Assembly: GCA_964035575.1 (NCBI GenBank)
Contig: OZ037860.1
Location: forward strand, 396,689-460,688
Origin: Rhynchopus sp. YZ270_cl-10
Lineage: Eukaryota; Euglenozoa; Diplonemea; Diplonemida; Diplonemidae
Length of the DNA: 64,000 nucleotides
Reading direction: 5' to 3'
The position numbers and the translations under genes are program-made. This document shows positions 1 to 9,391 of this stretch, one piece after another. Within the stretch, counting starts at the first letter, position 1. Each line of letters opens with the position of its first letter. The notes under the pieces were generated by a model. It was not told the origin of the DNA. It did not search any database and saw only the letters and a program-made list of their open reading frames with translations.

Positions 1-1082
1 AAAAAAGAGAGAAGTTGGGAAGATACGTCTAAGCCGTATGTTGGTCGTCTTGAAGGGAGAAAACAAATTCATATACTTTCAAATAAAATTTGAAAGCATT
101 AGGGAAGTGAGAAAAAAAAAACTGTTGGCTCACCTCGTAAACACAATGATTCAGTAGACTCAGAAAAAGGGGGGTCAAAAAAAGCTTCATTGCCAACCTT
201 CATCAAGACAGCCCCATCCAATGAGGTCTGTGAGTTGAGGAAAATTGCAGGAAGTTTTTTTTTTTTTTTTTTTTTTGTCAAATTGTTGGAGTAGGTGTCG
301 TTGCCGGTGTAGTTGCCTTGGTTGTGTTGCCACAGTTTGTGGCAATCTCCACTTTTTTTTTCGGAAAACTTGGTTTGTATGATGCAGACACCCAAAAGGA
401 TGAGCCCCACTATACACACGCCTTTAAAAATTTTATTGACACCACACCCCCTACCCCAATTGACACTTTCTGAGATAAATGCACCTCTTTTTTTCACATA
501 AAAATAGATCGGTTTTTGAGTAATATGGTTAAGCCTTAGTACGTCACCAAGAAAGAATGTGCCACTCACGCACACCTTGAAAAAAAATGAATTTCTAGAG
601 GGGGGGAAAATCGGATGACGCCGATACAAGCTGCTTCGAGAAGAAACATTCAGGGAGAGGTGGGGGTGGGGGGTGGGAGTGGGGAGAAGACTATGACCCC
701 ACAGTAAAGCGGATTTGGTTCGCTGGGTGCAGGGCCGGGAGGTGGGGTACTAGAATGTGATCTCTAAGACCGGGAGAGGGGAGGCGGGGGGAAATGGGAT
801 TTTATTTAGGAATATGGGACAGGTTTTTTTTACCCTGGTAAACCCGGGGATTGAGAGTTTTCTGTCCCCCATTTTTTTTGATATTTCTGACAAAACAGGT
901 CAGCAAGATTTGTACTTCGTTTATTTTTTTCCTTTGTCGTTTCAGACCAACTTCATGAAGACAATTACCCCACCCAAGGCGGGTCCTGTATTGTCAGGTA
1001 CAGAATACTTTCAGACACGCCCCGGCAGAAGGAAACTCTGATCCCAACCCATTTTGAAGAGAAAAAAAGGAATCAGCGACGA
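1..1082. other. Gene-free left end
   Basis: No convincing coding region is visible on either strand. The stretch holds long A and T runs, a G-rich segment near 655-700 made of many GGG and GGGG runs, and one copy of a dispersed ~60-bp repeat at 282-352. Open frames here are short and built on homopolymers. Confidence 0.6.
282..352 (+). repeat. Dispersed repeat family B, copy 1
   Basis: This ~60-70 bp block shares the order TTGTTGG, GTGTAGTTGCC, GTTGTGTTGCCACAG and CTCCACT with blocks at 16408-16470, 27119-27177 and 60445-60502. TGGAG near one end can pair with CTCCA near the other, so the block can close into a stem. It is flanked by T runs. This copy carries a small internal duplication of the GTTGCC portion. 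Confidence 0.6.
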
Positions 1083-1275
1083 TTCTCGAGCACGGATGCT
1101 GCCAGATCTGGCCAGATCTCCAGATCTGGGCCGCCCAGATCTGGCCAGATCTGGAAAAAAATTTTTTTTTTTTTGAAAAAAAAATTTTCCCAGACGTCCC
1201 AGATCTGGCCAGATCTGGCCAGATCTGGCCAAATCTGGGAGATCTGGGACGTCTGGGAAAATTTTTTTTTCCAGG
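1083..1275. repeat. Palindromic CCAGATCTGG array, left copy
   Basis: Tandem and interrupted copies of the 10-mer CCAGATCTGG, which equals its own reverse complement, separated by A and T runs. The inner part (about 1177-1273) is a larger inverted repeat with GACGTC-containing arms. The outer edge starts CTCGAGCACGGATGCTGCC. The same edge occurs in reverse orientation at the far end of the array at 4066-4256, so the two arrays face each other across about 2.8 kb. No target-site duplication was found at the outer edges. Confidence 0.8.
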
Positions 1276-3350
1276 TACCCCAATGACATAACGAAGTATC
1301 GCTTGAAGTACCGTTCAATATACGTTGCTCGTGTGTGCAAGTTACGAAGTAGGACACACAAGGTATATCAAACGATAAATCAATCAGATAAACGTTACAT
1401 CATCGGAAAATTGTTGGCACCGCCGCCCTGTCTTCGTATTTATTACGTCGACAGGCCAAACAGCGTTGGGCTCAGAAGAAGCAGTGCAAAACACTGGGGA
1501 TCAACATGAGAACCAACTCCCAACAACACAGGCTACCGAAGTAGCAGGTGGGGTGTTGCGGGTGTTTGGGGTGAAAGAAAATCGATTTTGGTAAGTTCCA
1601 GCAGAAAATTCTTAAGTTTGCACAATTGAGAAGGGTGTTACCACTGCCTAATATTATTCGTACATGTGAACCGGTAAGGTCGAGAAGGGTGGACACGGCA
1701 TACAAGTACAAGTACAAGTAAGACGTACCTTCTACAAAGGCTGAATTCGCAATTCTTAAGGGATTGAATTCAGCCCCCACGTGGTGTTTTTGAGAAAATC
1801 ATTCCATGGTATACAGCTAATGGTTCCCGAAGAATGATTCGCCCCTCCTCGTTCATGCAAACTTAAGAAAATTCTGAAGTAACTACAACCTGGCGTGCGG
1901 GTACAGATGCATTGCTTTGTTCTTTCCTCAAAGTCATGTGTGATCTCTCGGGTCTGTACTAAAGTCAGTGTTTAGATAAGCATCCACTTGACTCGTTCTA
2001 ACAACCGTTGAAATCTAGAACAAAACAACACACTGCCCCTTCTCACACCAAGCCGCCATGCTTCAAGAGCATGCCCTGGGCAAAAATTACTCTGACAAAA
2101 ATTGGTTTTCTGGGGGAACGCAATATTTTCTTGTGCCTAGTCCTCCGCAAGAGCAGAGGACAGACTTTCCGGATCCCGAAGTCGAATTTCTTGCACTAGC
2201 TATGCTCCCTGGGTTAAATGGCTATAGCAGTGACTGACTAAGAGTTTCATAATAATTAGGGTGGTCTATGGGTTAACAATGGAAAAGTTGGTATATAAAC
2301 CCGACTTTTACGATCGCCACCTGGTTTTGAAATAATTGCACCAGCTCTTCCGTCGGCACTGCTTCGCTGTCACGATGAAGGGTCGTAGGTTCGGGTACCT
2401 GTTAAGAGAAATTGAATGTAAAAGTAGAGACTACAACAAAAAAACAAACAAGAAGCCGCCCCGTACCCCTTAAACGTAAAAGTGACATTTTTGTAGACAA
2501 AAAAAAAAAAAAATAGCTAAAAAGATCGGGTCTTTTGTTTGTGCGCTCAAAGCCGGGAAAACAAAAAGGTGAAAAAATATGTTAAACTGAAGTACGGTTG
2601 TTGTGGTTAATTGAGTACTCAAAGAAAACAAGCAAGCTTCTGTTTTTTTCAATCCGTTTTGTTTGCCCTGCAGCGCTGCCTCCAATCTTTTTAGAATTGA
2701 CAACAAGTTGTTTTATCAAAAAAATAGCGGACATGTCGAAAAGGGAGAAAACCGGGGGGTTAAAAACATACCTTGCACTCGGCCCACTCTCCAGGTACAA
2801 AGAACATCACTGCACGACAAACCCATAGAAAATAACTATTTTTTACCGAACAGAAAGGTCGTTTTATTGATGAGTGTTTTCTGAGTGCACACTCAGGGGG
2901 ACAAAATGCAACACTTACCGAAAAAATTCTCCAATCGGACAAAAACCTTTCTAAACACCCAAAAAAAAACACCTCAGTCCACATCCGCTGGGGTCGCGAG
3001 ATGGAAATATATGGTTTTACAGCTTTTAGGGGGTCTAGCGTGGGTCCCAGATGCATTTTGCAACGGGTCTGTGTGTGCCTCAACCGCTTCACAGTACCCT
3101 TTTTTGTAACTGAAAACGACGCATCCTGTACCTAAGTGCACTGAAGCCTTGCTTGCGTCCTCCTTCGTGGTTTTGGGCGTTCGCACGCGAGAATCATTAT
3201 CGCATTCTCACATGTAATTCTCGCATCACGGAGAGGATTTTAGCGTCACGTGACCACAAAAAAAGTGCACAAAATTAGTTTGGTCAAAAATCACCTTGCA
3301 CTTGTGAAGGAATTGCTAAGGAAATGTGAAATATGCGTGTTTTGGTACAC
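1276..3350. other. Gene-free interval between arrays
   Basis: No gene recognised. It contains a short dispersed repeat at 2521-2558 with a second copy at 41687-41721, and a 16-bp palindrome CTGAGTGCACACTCAG near 2881-2896. Base composition is like other intergenic DNA in the window. The open frames are short, have no recognisable domain, and no splice-acceptor context was found. Confidence 0.5.
2521..2558 (+). repeat. Short dispersed repeat J, copy 1
   Basis: About 35 bp containing GATCGGGTCTTTTGTTTGTG followed by GCTCAAAGCCGGG. It is nearly identical to 41687-41721, in the same orientation 39 kb away. Both copies are preceded by an A run. Confidence 0.6.
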
Positions 3351-4014
3351 AAAAGTGCGTTTTGGGTGGTTCTGAAGGGTCAAAACACCAAAAAAATGCG
3401 TTTTTTTTGCATTTTTGGTCACCCAAGGACCCACTATTTTGGTTGATATTTTTTTTTTCCCTTTGCGAAAAAATACCCAAAAACCACGTCTATAAAAACG
3501 CTAAGGAAAAATCGATATTCATTTTTTGGGCAGAGAAGTGCGTTTTAGGCGCCCACAGATGGTCAAAACATCAAAAATTTTGTGTTTTTGGCATCTTTGG
3601 ACACCCATGGACCCACTATCAGGGGTGAATTTTTTTTGCCTGAGATTTGCCTTTGCCAAAAATCGAAAAAAAAAATTATGAAGGAAATTGCTAAGAAAAA
3701 GTCGAAATTGTGGGCCCCTGTAGTGCATATGGCGGTACCCCAGATCGTCAAAACACCCGACTCTTGCGTTTTTTTTTGCACTTTTTGGTGCACAAAAACC
3801 CTACTCAGGGGTCAAAATTTTCCCGGATAAAAAAAATTTTTTTTTTCGGGATTTTTCAAAAATCGACTTGTCTTTGGTAAAAACCACGAAATTTCGGGTT
3901 CGCAAAACCACGTTTTAGACCCCCACAGATGCTCAAAAGTGCCAAATTTTGCTTTAAATGGCCTCAAATCGTCGAAATTAGCCCTATTTAGGGGCGAAAA
4001 AAAAAATTCGAGAG
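3351..4014. repeat. Diverged ~185-bp tandem satellite
   Basis: Four diverged units start near 3351, 3540, 3721 and 3909. Each begins with a form of GTGCGTTTTRG, then CAGATGGTCAAAACA-like sequence, a GGACCCACTA or ACTCAGGGGT segment, T runs, and AAAATCGA plus GCTAAG segments. The period is about 185 bp, and the last unit is cut short by the palindromic array. A related single unit occurs at about 41277-41375. Confidence 0.65.
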
Positions 4015-4065
4015 TCCCTTTCCCTGGGAGACAATAGCCAGAAATCTGAGAAAAAAAAAAAAAAA

Positions 4066-4256
4066 CTGGCCAGATTTCCAGATCTGGCCAGATCTGGGGG
4101 GGTTTTTTTTTTTTGAAAAAAAAAAATTTCCCAGATTCCCAGATCTGGCCAGATCTGGCCAGATCTGGAAACAAGATCTCCACATCTGGAAAACGAGCCA
4201 GATCTGGGAAATTGGCCCCCAAATCTGGCCAGATCTGGCAGCATCCGTGCTCGAGG
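4066..4256. repeat. Palindromic CCAGATCTGG array, right copy
   Basis: Array of the same 10-mer as at 1083-1275, in inverted orientation. It ends with the reverse complement of the left array's CTCGAGCACGGATGCTGCC edge. Together the arrays resemble very long terminal inverted repeats of a ~3.2-kb segment with no coding capacity. No target duplication was seen, so separate inverted copies of a satellite are equally possible. Confidence 0.8.
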
Positions 4257-4478
4257 GAAACAAGAACATTTTTTTTTTTTAAATTCCGATCTGAGAAAAT
4301 CGGTGTTCCCCTTCCCTACCCTACGCAACCCACTAACTACTCACAACACCCACTGTAAGAGTGGCATCCACACAAACCCTTTCAGCAACACAATCACCTC
4401 ATGCTCACTGCGTTGACTTCCGCCCAAAACGATGCTATCGCAGATGCATACAACCCAACACACCTATGCAGTAACCTT

Positions 4479-5513
4479 TTACCCAAGCAGAATAGGTGCA
4501 AGAAACTTATGTCGATCTGTCGCCTCTATGCTCATTCTGTGCACCGCATCTTTCACGAGGAGAGCCCCTATAAAGTCTGCTGCATCGCCTGCCACCTTGC
4601 CTGGAACGTACACATCCTGCGCAATCGAGGTACACGTATCTCGCGCAGACTTTTTATAGAACGGTGTCCGCCCTGTCAGCACCTCATGCGTCACAATCCC
4701 CAACGCCCAACAATCAAGCCCCTTCCCTCTCAAAGTCCCCGGCTGCAGCAGCTCAGGCGCCATATAATCCAACGTCCCGCACACAATGTCAAGCATATCA
4801 GTTCTCGAGGCAAGCACTGTCCACCCAAAGTCGCATAGACGCAACCTCCCTGTCTTGTCTAAAAGCATATTCTCTGGCTTCAGGTCACGATGAACGTAGC
4901 CCAGCGCATGAAGGTATTTCAGAGCAGACACGATTTGTACAATATATGACACCGCTTCGAGACGGTGTACACCGGTGGCACCAATGCGTTCACAGAGCTG
5001 CCCTCCGGGGCAGTACTCCACTGCGAGGTAGACTTTGCGTGCATCACTGAAGCACGCAAAAAGCTTGACAATGTTAGTATGCGACAACGCACGGTGTGTA
5101 TCGACCTCTGTCTTCAACTGCGACCACAAATGCTTTTCCGTCAACACCCTTTTCTTCAGCGTCTTTAACGCTACCACGAAACGCGACGACTTCTCCTGCG
5201 CACAGTACACTGTAGAGTACGCACCCCTTCCCAACTGCGACCCTACTTCAAACTCATCGATCGACCATTTAGATGGCAACGTCGGAGTCGCTGGCGCCGT
5301 GTGCACAGGAGGTACTGTCTCCGGTGATACTGAAACCGATTGTAAAGGCTGTGAAGGATGTGAAGGAGAAGACCTGGCCATGCTCCCACCAGAGTCATCT
5401 AAGCCCAGAAGGCGGCGTCCCTGCCATTCATGGATGCCTGCAGTTTCCTCAATACGTCGTTCCACGATAGGGGAGAATTCTGGTGGGGAAAAGCTGTCAG
5501 ACTCATCCCTCAT
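4479..5513 (-). CDS. Aurora-like serine/threonine kinase
   Basis: A single-exon gene of 344 residues. The N-terminal ~82 residues are low-complexity and rich in Ser and Pro. The kinase domain follows (about 83-340) and has all the catalytic parts: glycine loop LGRGAYSTV (94-102), VALK lysine K117, alpha-C glutamate E136, HRDLKPEN (208-215) and DFG (228-230). The entry WSIDEFEVG, the DFGW after the metal-binding Asp, and CGTLDYMAPELL in the activation segment are typical of Aurora kinases, which act at spindle, chromosomes and midzone (family knowledge). In the activation loop, the two Thr before Leu-Cys-Gly in animal Aurora are replaced by D242 and I243, so the usual autophosphorylated Thr is absent. 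Aurora family is well supported; a mitotic role is inferred. Confidence 0.88.
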   Translation of the reverse strand: MRDESDSFSPPEFSPIVERRIEETAGIHEWQGRRLLGLDDSGGSMARSSPSHPSQPLQSVSVSPETVPPVHTAPATPTLPSKWSIDEFEVGSQLGRGAYSTVYCAQEKSSRFVVALKTLKKRVLTEKHLWSQLKTEVDTHRALSHTNIVKLFACFSDARKVYLAVEYCPGGQLCERIGATGVHRLEAVSYIVQIVSALKYLHALGYVHRDLKPENMLLDKTGRLRLCDFGWTVLASRTDMLDIVCGTLDYMAPELLQPGTLRGKGLDCWALGIVTHEVLTGRTPFYKKSARDTCTSIAQDVYVPGKVAGDAADFIGALLVKDAVHRMSIEATDRHKFLAPILLG

Positions 5514-6784
5514 TGTCCAAGGGGGTTTTTCTCCAAGGGTTTCTTTTGAATTTAAACCCCTTCCCCTGGATTAGAGGTCCCGCAATTCGTGCATTCGGGG
5601 GGGAAATAGAGAGGAAAACGATGGGGTTAATGAAGGGGGGTATCGTGTGTGAAAGATGTATGACACACTATCTGATGGAGGATGGTGGTGGTGGATGGTG
5701 GAATGGATGGAAAATAAAATTTGAAGAAGAAAAAAATTGGGGAGGGTGTCTCGCTGCTTTGAAGGAATATAATATAGTATTGTGGAGGGTCGACGGACAC
5801 GGGACAAGCACAGAAAAGTAAAAGAAAAGAAAAGAAACTTTTGAAAAATGCATCAGGACGATATCGGAGTGCCAACAGAAAAAAAAGGGGGGGGTTCTGG
5901 GGTTCTCGGTTCTGGCAATAAGCACACATACACAGCCGTCAACGCGAAGGGACCGGTATTGTGTGTTGTATGATGTTATTTCTTGGTTGTTGTTGGTATC
6001 GATAAAAAGCCACTGCTGCATCTTCTCGAAGGAATTGTTCTGGACCTAATGTCAGAAAAAAAACCCCCTTTTTTCTTTTCTTTTTGCACACTGAAAGGCG
6101 AAGGCCAATTATTTTTTTTGAATAGGGTACTAGAGACATAACGTGTATTGTCGATGAAAGGAAACTACCGTATTCGTAAAAATTGTTCGACCGTAAAAAA
6201 AAAGGTCGAACTTCCAGAAAAAATCCTGAAAAGGTCGAACATTATTACGGTCGAGCATATTTATGGGCGAACATTAGTACGGTCAATAATTTTTACGCAT
6301 ACGGTACTTGTATCGACAATCATCCCACCGGCAGGTTCAAATATCCTCAAATGTCACCCGAAGGGGAGGGAAGGGGAAGAGAGAGGATAAGAGAAGATGT
6401 ACCGTTTTGCCCTTCTTATTTTTTTCCCGACTTAGTTCGTTCCCAGTGCTTGTTGTCGTTGCTGTCCCCCTGAGTAGGGTTTTCTTCATCTCTCCCTGGG
6501 CTCAAGAAATAAAAGCCCTCCCTGTAAGAATGGTCAGAACGCGATTTATTTTGTTTGCGTTTATGGATCACTTTGCTAGGTGGGGGGAAAAGAGGGTTGG
6601 GAGGCCTTTTTTTGCGAGTTTTTTTGAACGTTGAGTTTTTCTCTTCTTTTTGTTTTGATGAACCGTTTTTCATTTGCGCCACAAAAACAAAAACATATAA
6701 AAAAAAAACGTACTTTTTTCACCACTCTTCAACCCCCTCCTATTCAAAGCGCATCTCGCTCTCATTTAAAAAAAATCTTTTTTC
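5514..6784. other. Intergenic region between kinase and aminotransferase genes
   Basis: AT-rich, with A, T and G runs. It should hold the 3' region of the aminotransferase transcript and the 5' region of the kinase transcript. A MITE lies at 6168-6304. Nothing else coding was recognised. Confidence 0.5.
6168..6304. mobile_element. Tc1/mariner-like MITE (137 bp)
   Basis: The two ends are inverted copies over about 25-28 bp: CCGTATTCGTAAAAATTGTT at the left and the reverse complement of CCGTATGCGTAAAAATTATT at the right. The element is bounded by TA on both sides, as for Tc1/mariner insertions. Internal GGTCGAAC and GTTCGACC segments repeat. A related, shorter element with the same central ACTTCCARAAAAAATCCTGA block is at 62215-62305. 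There is no coding capacity. Confidence 0.75.
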
Positions 6785-8310
6785 TCAGTTTCTGTGCTTC
6801 GCGCAGAACTCCTCGATGCGTGCGAATGCCTCCGTCAGCTTCTCCTTGGGCTTGGTGAAGACAATGCGGAAGTAGTTCGCCATCTGGAAGCATCCTCCCG
6901 GGAGGACCATCACAGCCTGCTCACGGAGCAGCTCTCTGGAGAAATCGATCTCACTTTCGAATCCCTTGAACTGCGCAAGGTCGAGACCGACCATGCAGTA
7001 CATGGCACCCTGGGGCTTCACGGGGGTGAGTCCGTCAATCTTGAGCATCGCCTCGTAGGTGAGGTCTGCGTGCTCGTTGAGGGTTGCGATGACGCTGTCG
7101 GTGTAGGTCTTGGGGGTCAGCTCAAGGAAGGCGGGCACTGCTGCCTGCACCATCGAGTTGGGTCCAAGGATAAGAGTGGAGAGCTGCATCATCGCACCCT
7201 TGATCTCCGCAAGCACACCGTTGCGGTCGTGGATCACAGCCCACCCCAGACGCCATCCCGGAACAATGAACGCCTTCGCGAGCCCTCCAATGACAACAAC
7301 AGGGACGTCCTCGGTGAGCGTCGTGATGCTGTTGAACTCCTCCCCCTTGAACACAATGCCGTCGTAGATCTCGTCGGAGATGATCGGAAGCTTGAACTCC
7401 GCAGCGACCTTAATGATCTCGAGAAGGTGCGCCTTCGAGAAGTTGCTGCCGCAGGGGTTGGAAGGGTTGTTGATGAAGATCGCGCGGGTCTTGTCGTTGA
7501 CCTGAGCACGCATGGCATCGAGGTCGCACTCCCAGTTCTTCTCGGGGTTGAGCTTGTAGAAGTTTGTCTCGAATCCCTTGGAGTCGCAGATCGTCTTGTA
7601 GAGGGAGAAACCAGGCTCGGGGAGGAGGATGTTGTCGCCAGGCTGCAGGAAGGCGTCGAAGACCATCTGCAGGGCGTGGCTTGCACCGGAGGTGATGAAC
7701 ACATCCGATGCCGTGCAGGGGAACTTCTCGTGCCCGCTGTAGCGCTTGGCCACAGCCTCGCGAGCAATGTCGTATCCTGCGCTCGGGGGGTATCCGTTGT
7801 ATTTGTTTGCCCTGTGAAGAGAAGGGGGAAATACAAGAAAAGTTTGTAAGATGATATCCTAAGCCTCTCGTGCTAGAGGAGAGAAGAAAAAATCAGAGAA
7901 TGGTGCTCCTGAAAACCCCATTTTGCGTACTTGCTGCGTACTTGGTATTTTTTATTTCAGGAGCACCAGAGAATACATTTTTGTGTCAAATGTGAAAGAA
8001 TTGGGGGAAAAGAGAGGAGAGAAATAATGCATACTTGACAATCTCGACCATCGCGTCGGTCACCTCCTGCGGGGGGAGGAGGTTTCCGTCGGTGCACGGG
8101 TCGCCAATGGACAGCGGGATCGGCGCCTTGTCAGTCTCAGGCTTCAGAAGCTGTACAAGATAAAGGAGGTAAAGTTCGGAGAGGTGAGATAGGGGGATGT
8201 GGATGTGTGTGTATGTGTGAGGTACGTACCATTTGGTCGACGCATTTTCTGATCGGGTTGCTGGTGTTCTTCGACGCAGCAGAGGCGGGGGCGACCTTCC
8301 ACTCGGACAT
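6785..8310 (-). CDS. Tyrosine/aspartate-type aminotransferase (class I PLP enzyme)
   Basis: Three exons, 8310-8230, 8150-8035 and 7811-6785, join in frame to 407 residues. Both introns are GT-AG (donors GTACGT and GTATGC). It should be a cytosolic PLP enzyme exchanging amino groups between aromatic or dicarboxylic amino acids and 2-oxo acids. Fold-type I landmarks are all present: NPSNP (181-185), D212 and Y215 in SDEIY, PLP lysine K245 in GGLAKAF, R253 in GWRLGW, and a C-terminal Arg near 381 in NYFRIVF that would bind the substrate carboxylate. NPSNPCGSNFS and VPGWRLGW recall trypanosomatid tyrosine aminotransferase. Substrate choice cannot be fixed from sequence. Upstream, ACACAAG about 11 bases before the ATG could be a trans-splice acceptor. 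Intron 2 carries a 66-bp MITE. Confidence 0.92.
7902..7967. mobile_element. 66-bp intronic MITE with target duplication
   Basis: Ends are inverted repeats, GGTGCTCCTGAAA and TTTCAGGAGCACC. The element sits inside intron 2 of the aminotransferase. It is flanked by AGAGAAT (7 bp) on both sides, or CAGAGAAT (8 bp) if the last C is counted as target. The interior contains a short direct repeat, GCGTACTTG twice. The duplication length fits a hAT- or Mutator-like mobilising enzyme (inference). Confidence 0.75.
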
Positions 8311-9391
8311 TTGGTTGTTTCTTGTGTGTTTAGAGATAATGATGCTGGATTTCGATGATTCAAGAGAAAAAAAAGAAGTAAAAATGCAGTGGAGGAGATG
8401 GTACCTAAAGAAAAAGGCGAATTTGATGGGAATTTTTTTTTGTACCTTTCATCGAATGATGCGGGCAATTGTAGAGGGGGAAAGGGGAGGAAGGGAAAGA
8501 TGAATGTGCCTCTTGTGCACATACATCTTTTTGCTTTTAAAAAAAAAAACAGAGAAAAATACCCCTGGGATAGAGTAATCTGGTTTGAATACTCTGTTTT
8601 GTTCTGTTATTTTGTACCCTTTTTTTAATGTCCGAAACATTATTCACAAAAATTACACTCAATTAATTGGCATATTCTGGAGGGAATTTTTTCCAATAAT
8701 TGATTAGCAAAACACAGCTTTTAAAATTCTTTTTTTTTTGTTACTACAGGCTCCCGAAGGGAGGTGCCCAAAAAAAAAAAACTGAATTTCTCAAAATAGA
8801 GCTCATTATAGTACATTGGGAAGCTTTGCATGATTCATGTGTGTCGCAAAGCAGGGGCGAGGGATGGGACACCGGAAGTGGCATTTGACTTGTTGACGTG
8901 ACCTACCCCCACATTTAGCCGACTAGCGAACTAAGCTACGAGGATGACGCCACGCGGTGGGACACCGTGGAAGTGGTATGTAACAGAATTGGAAAGGGTG
9001 GTGACACATTCCGGTTTGCACTCCGTCGCAAATATCTTGATGGCAAAAAAAAGTTGTATTAAGGGGCAAACTTGAATCACTAAAAAAAACACTGCAACAG
9101 TGTTTCACAATCTAATAACTCCCCACCCACCCCATTTCACAGGGAGGGGGGGACGCACGACATTTTTTTGAAATATTTTTTTTTTGAAACTGTTATTACA
9201 CCTTGCCCTCCGTTTTGTTTGCAGTGCTTTAAAGCGGGATGCAAGTCCGCCATTAAATACATGCACTGTGCGCAGATCGTAGAGGGCAGGGATGGGTGTG
9301 GGGTGTGGGGAATATGGGGGCGATGCTAGCTAATTCAGTGGGTGTATTCTGTCTCGTCGGTGTGAAGAAGGGGGGGAAAAAAATATCGCCC
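8311..9391. other. Intergenic region upstream of the aminotransferase
   Basis: AT-rich spacer holding a perfect-stem hairpin repeat at 8498-8528, homopolymer runs, and two similar short segments GGGACACCG...GAAGTGG near 8867 and 8958. No coding region was recognised. Confidence 0.5.
8498..8528 (+). repeat. Hairpin repeat family A (8.5 kb copy)
   Basis: Thirty-one bases with arms AGATGAATGTGC and GTGCACATACATCT pairing around the loop CTCTT. The copy lies about 190 bp upstream of the aminotransferase start, next to an A run. Confidence 0.65.

Noticed and set aside
1011-1361. Minus-strand frames reading DLARSGQIWPDLARSG
   Set aside because: Translations of the CCAGATCTGG array and its homopolymer spacers; the same peptide-like text appears in the other array at 3812-4328 for the same reason.
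2330-2410. Possible tRNA or Pol III B-box (GTAGGTTCGGGTACC)
   Set aside because: No matching A-box or cloverleaf was found.
6794-7849. Plus-strand open frame of 351 codons
   Set aside because: Antisense shadow of the aminotransferase, whose catalytic residues and splice junctions are clear on the minus strand.
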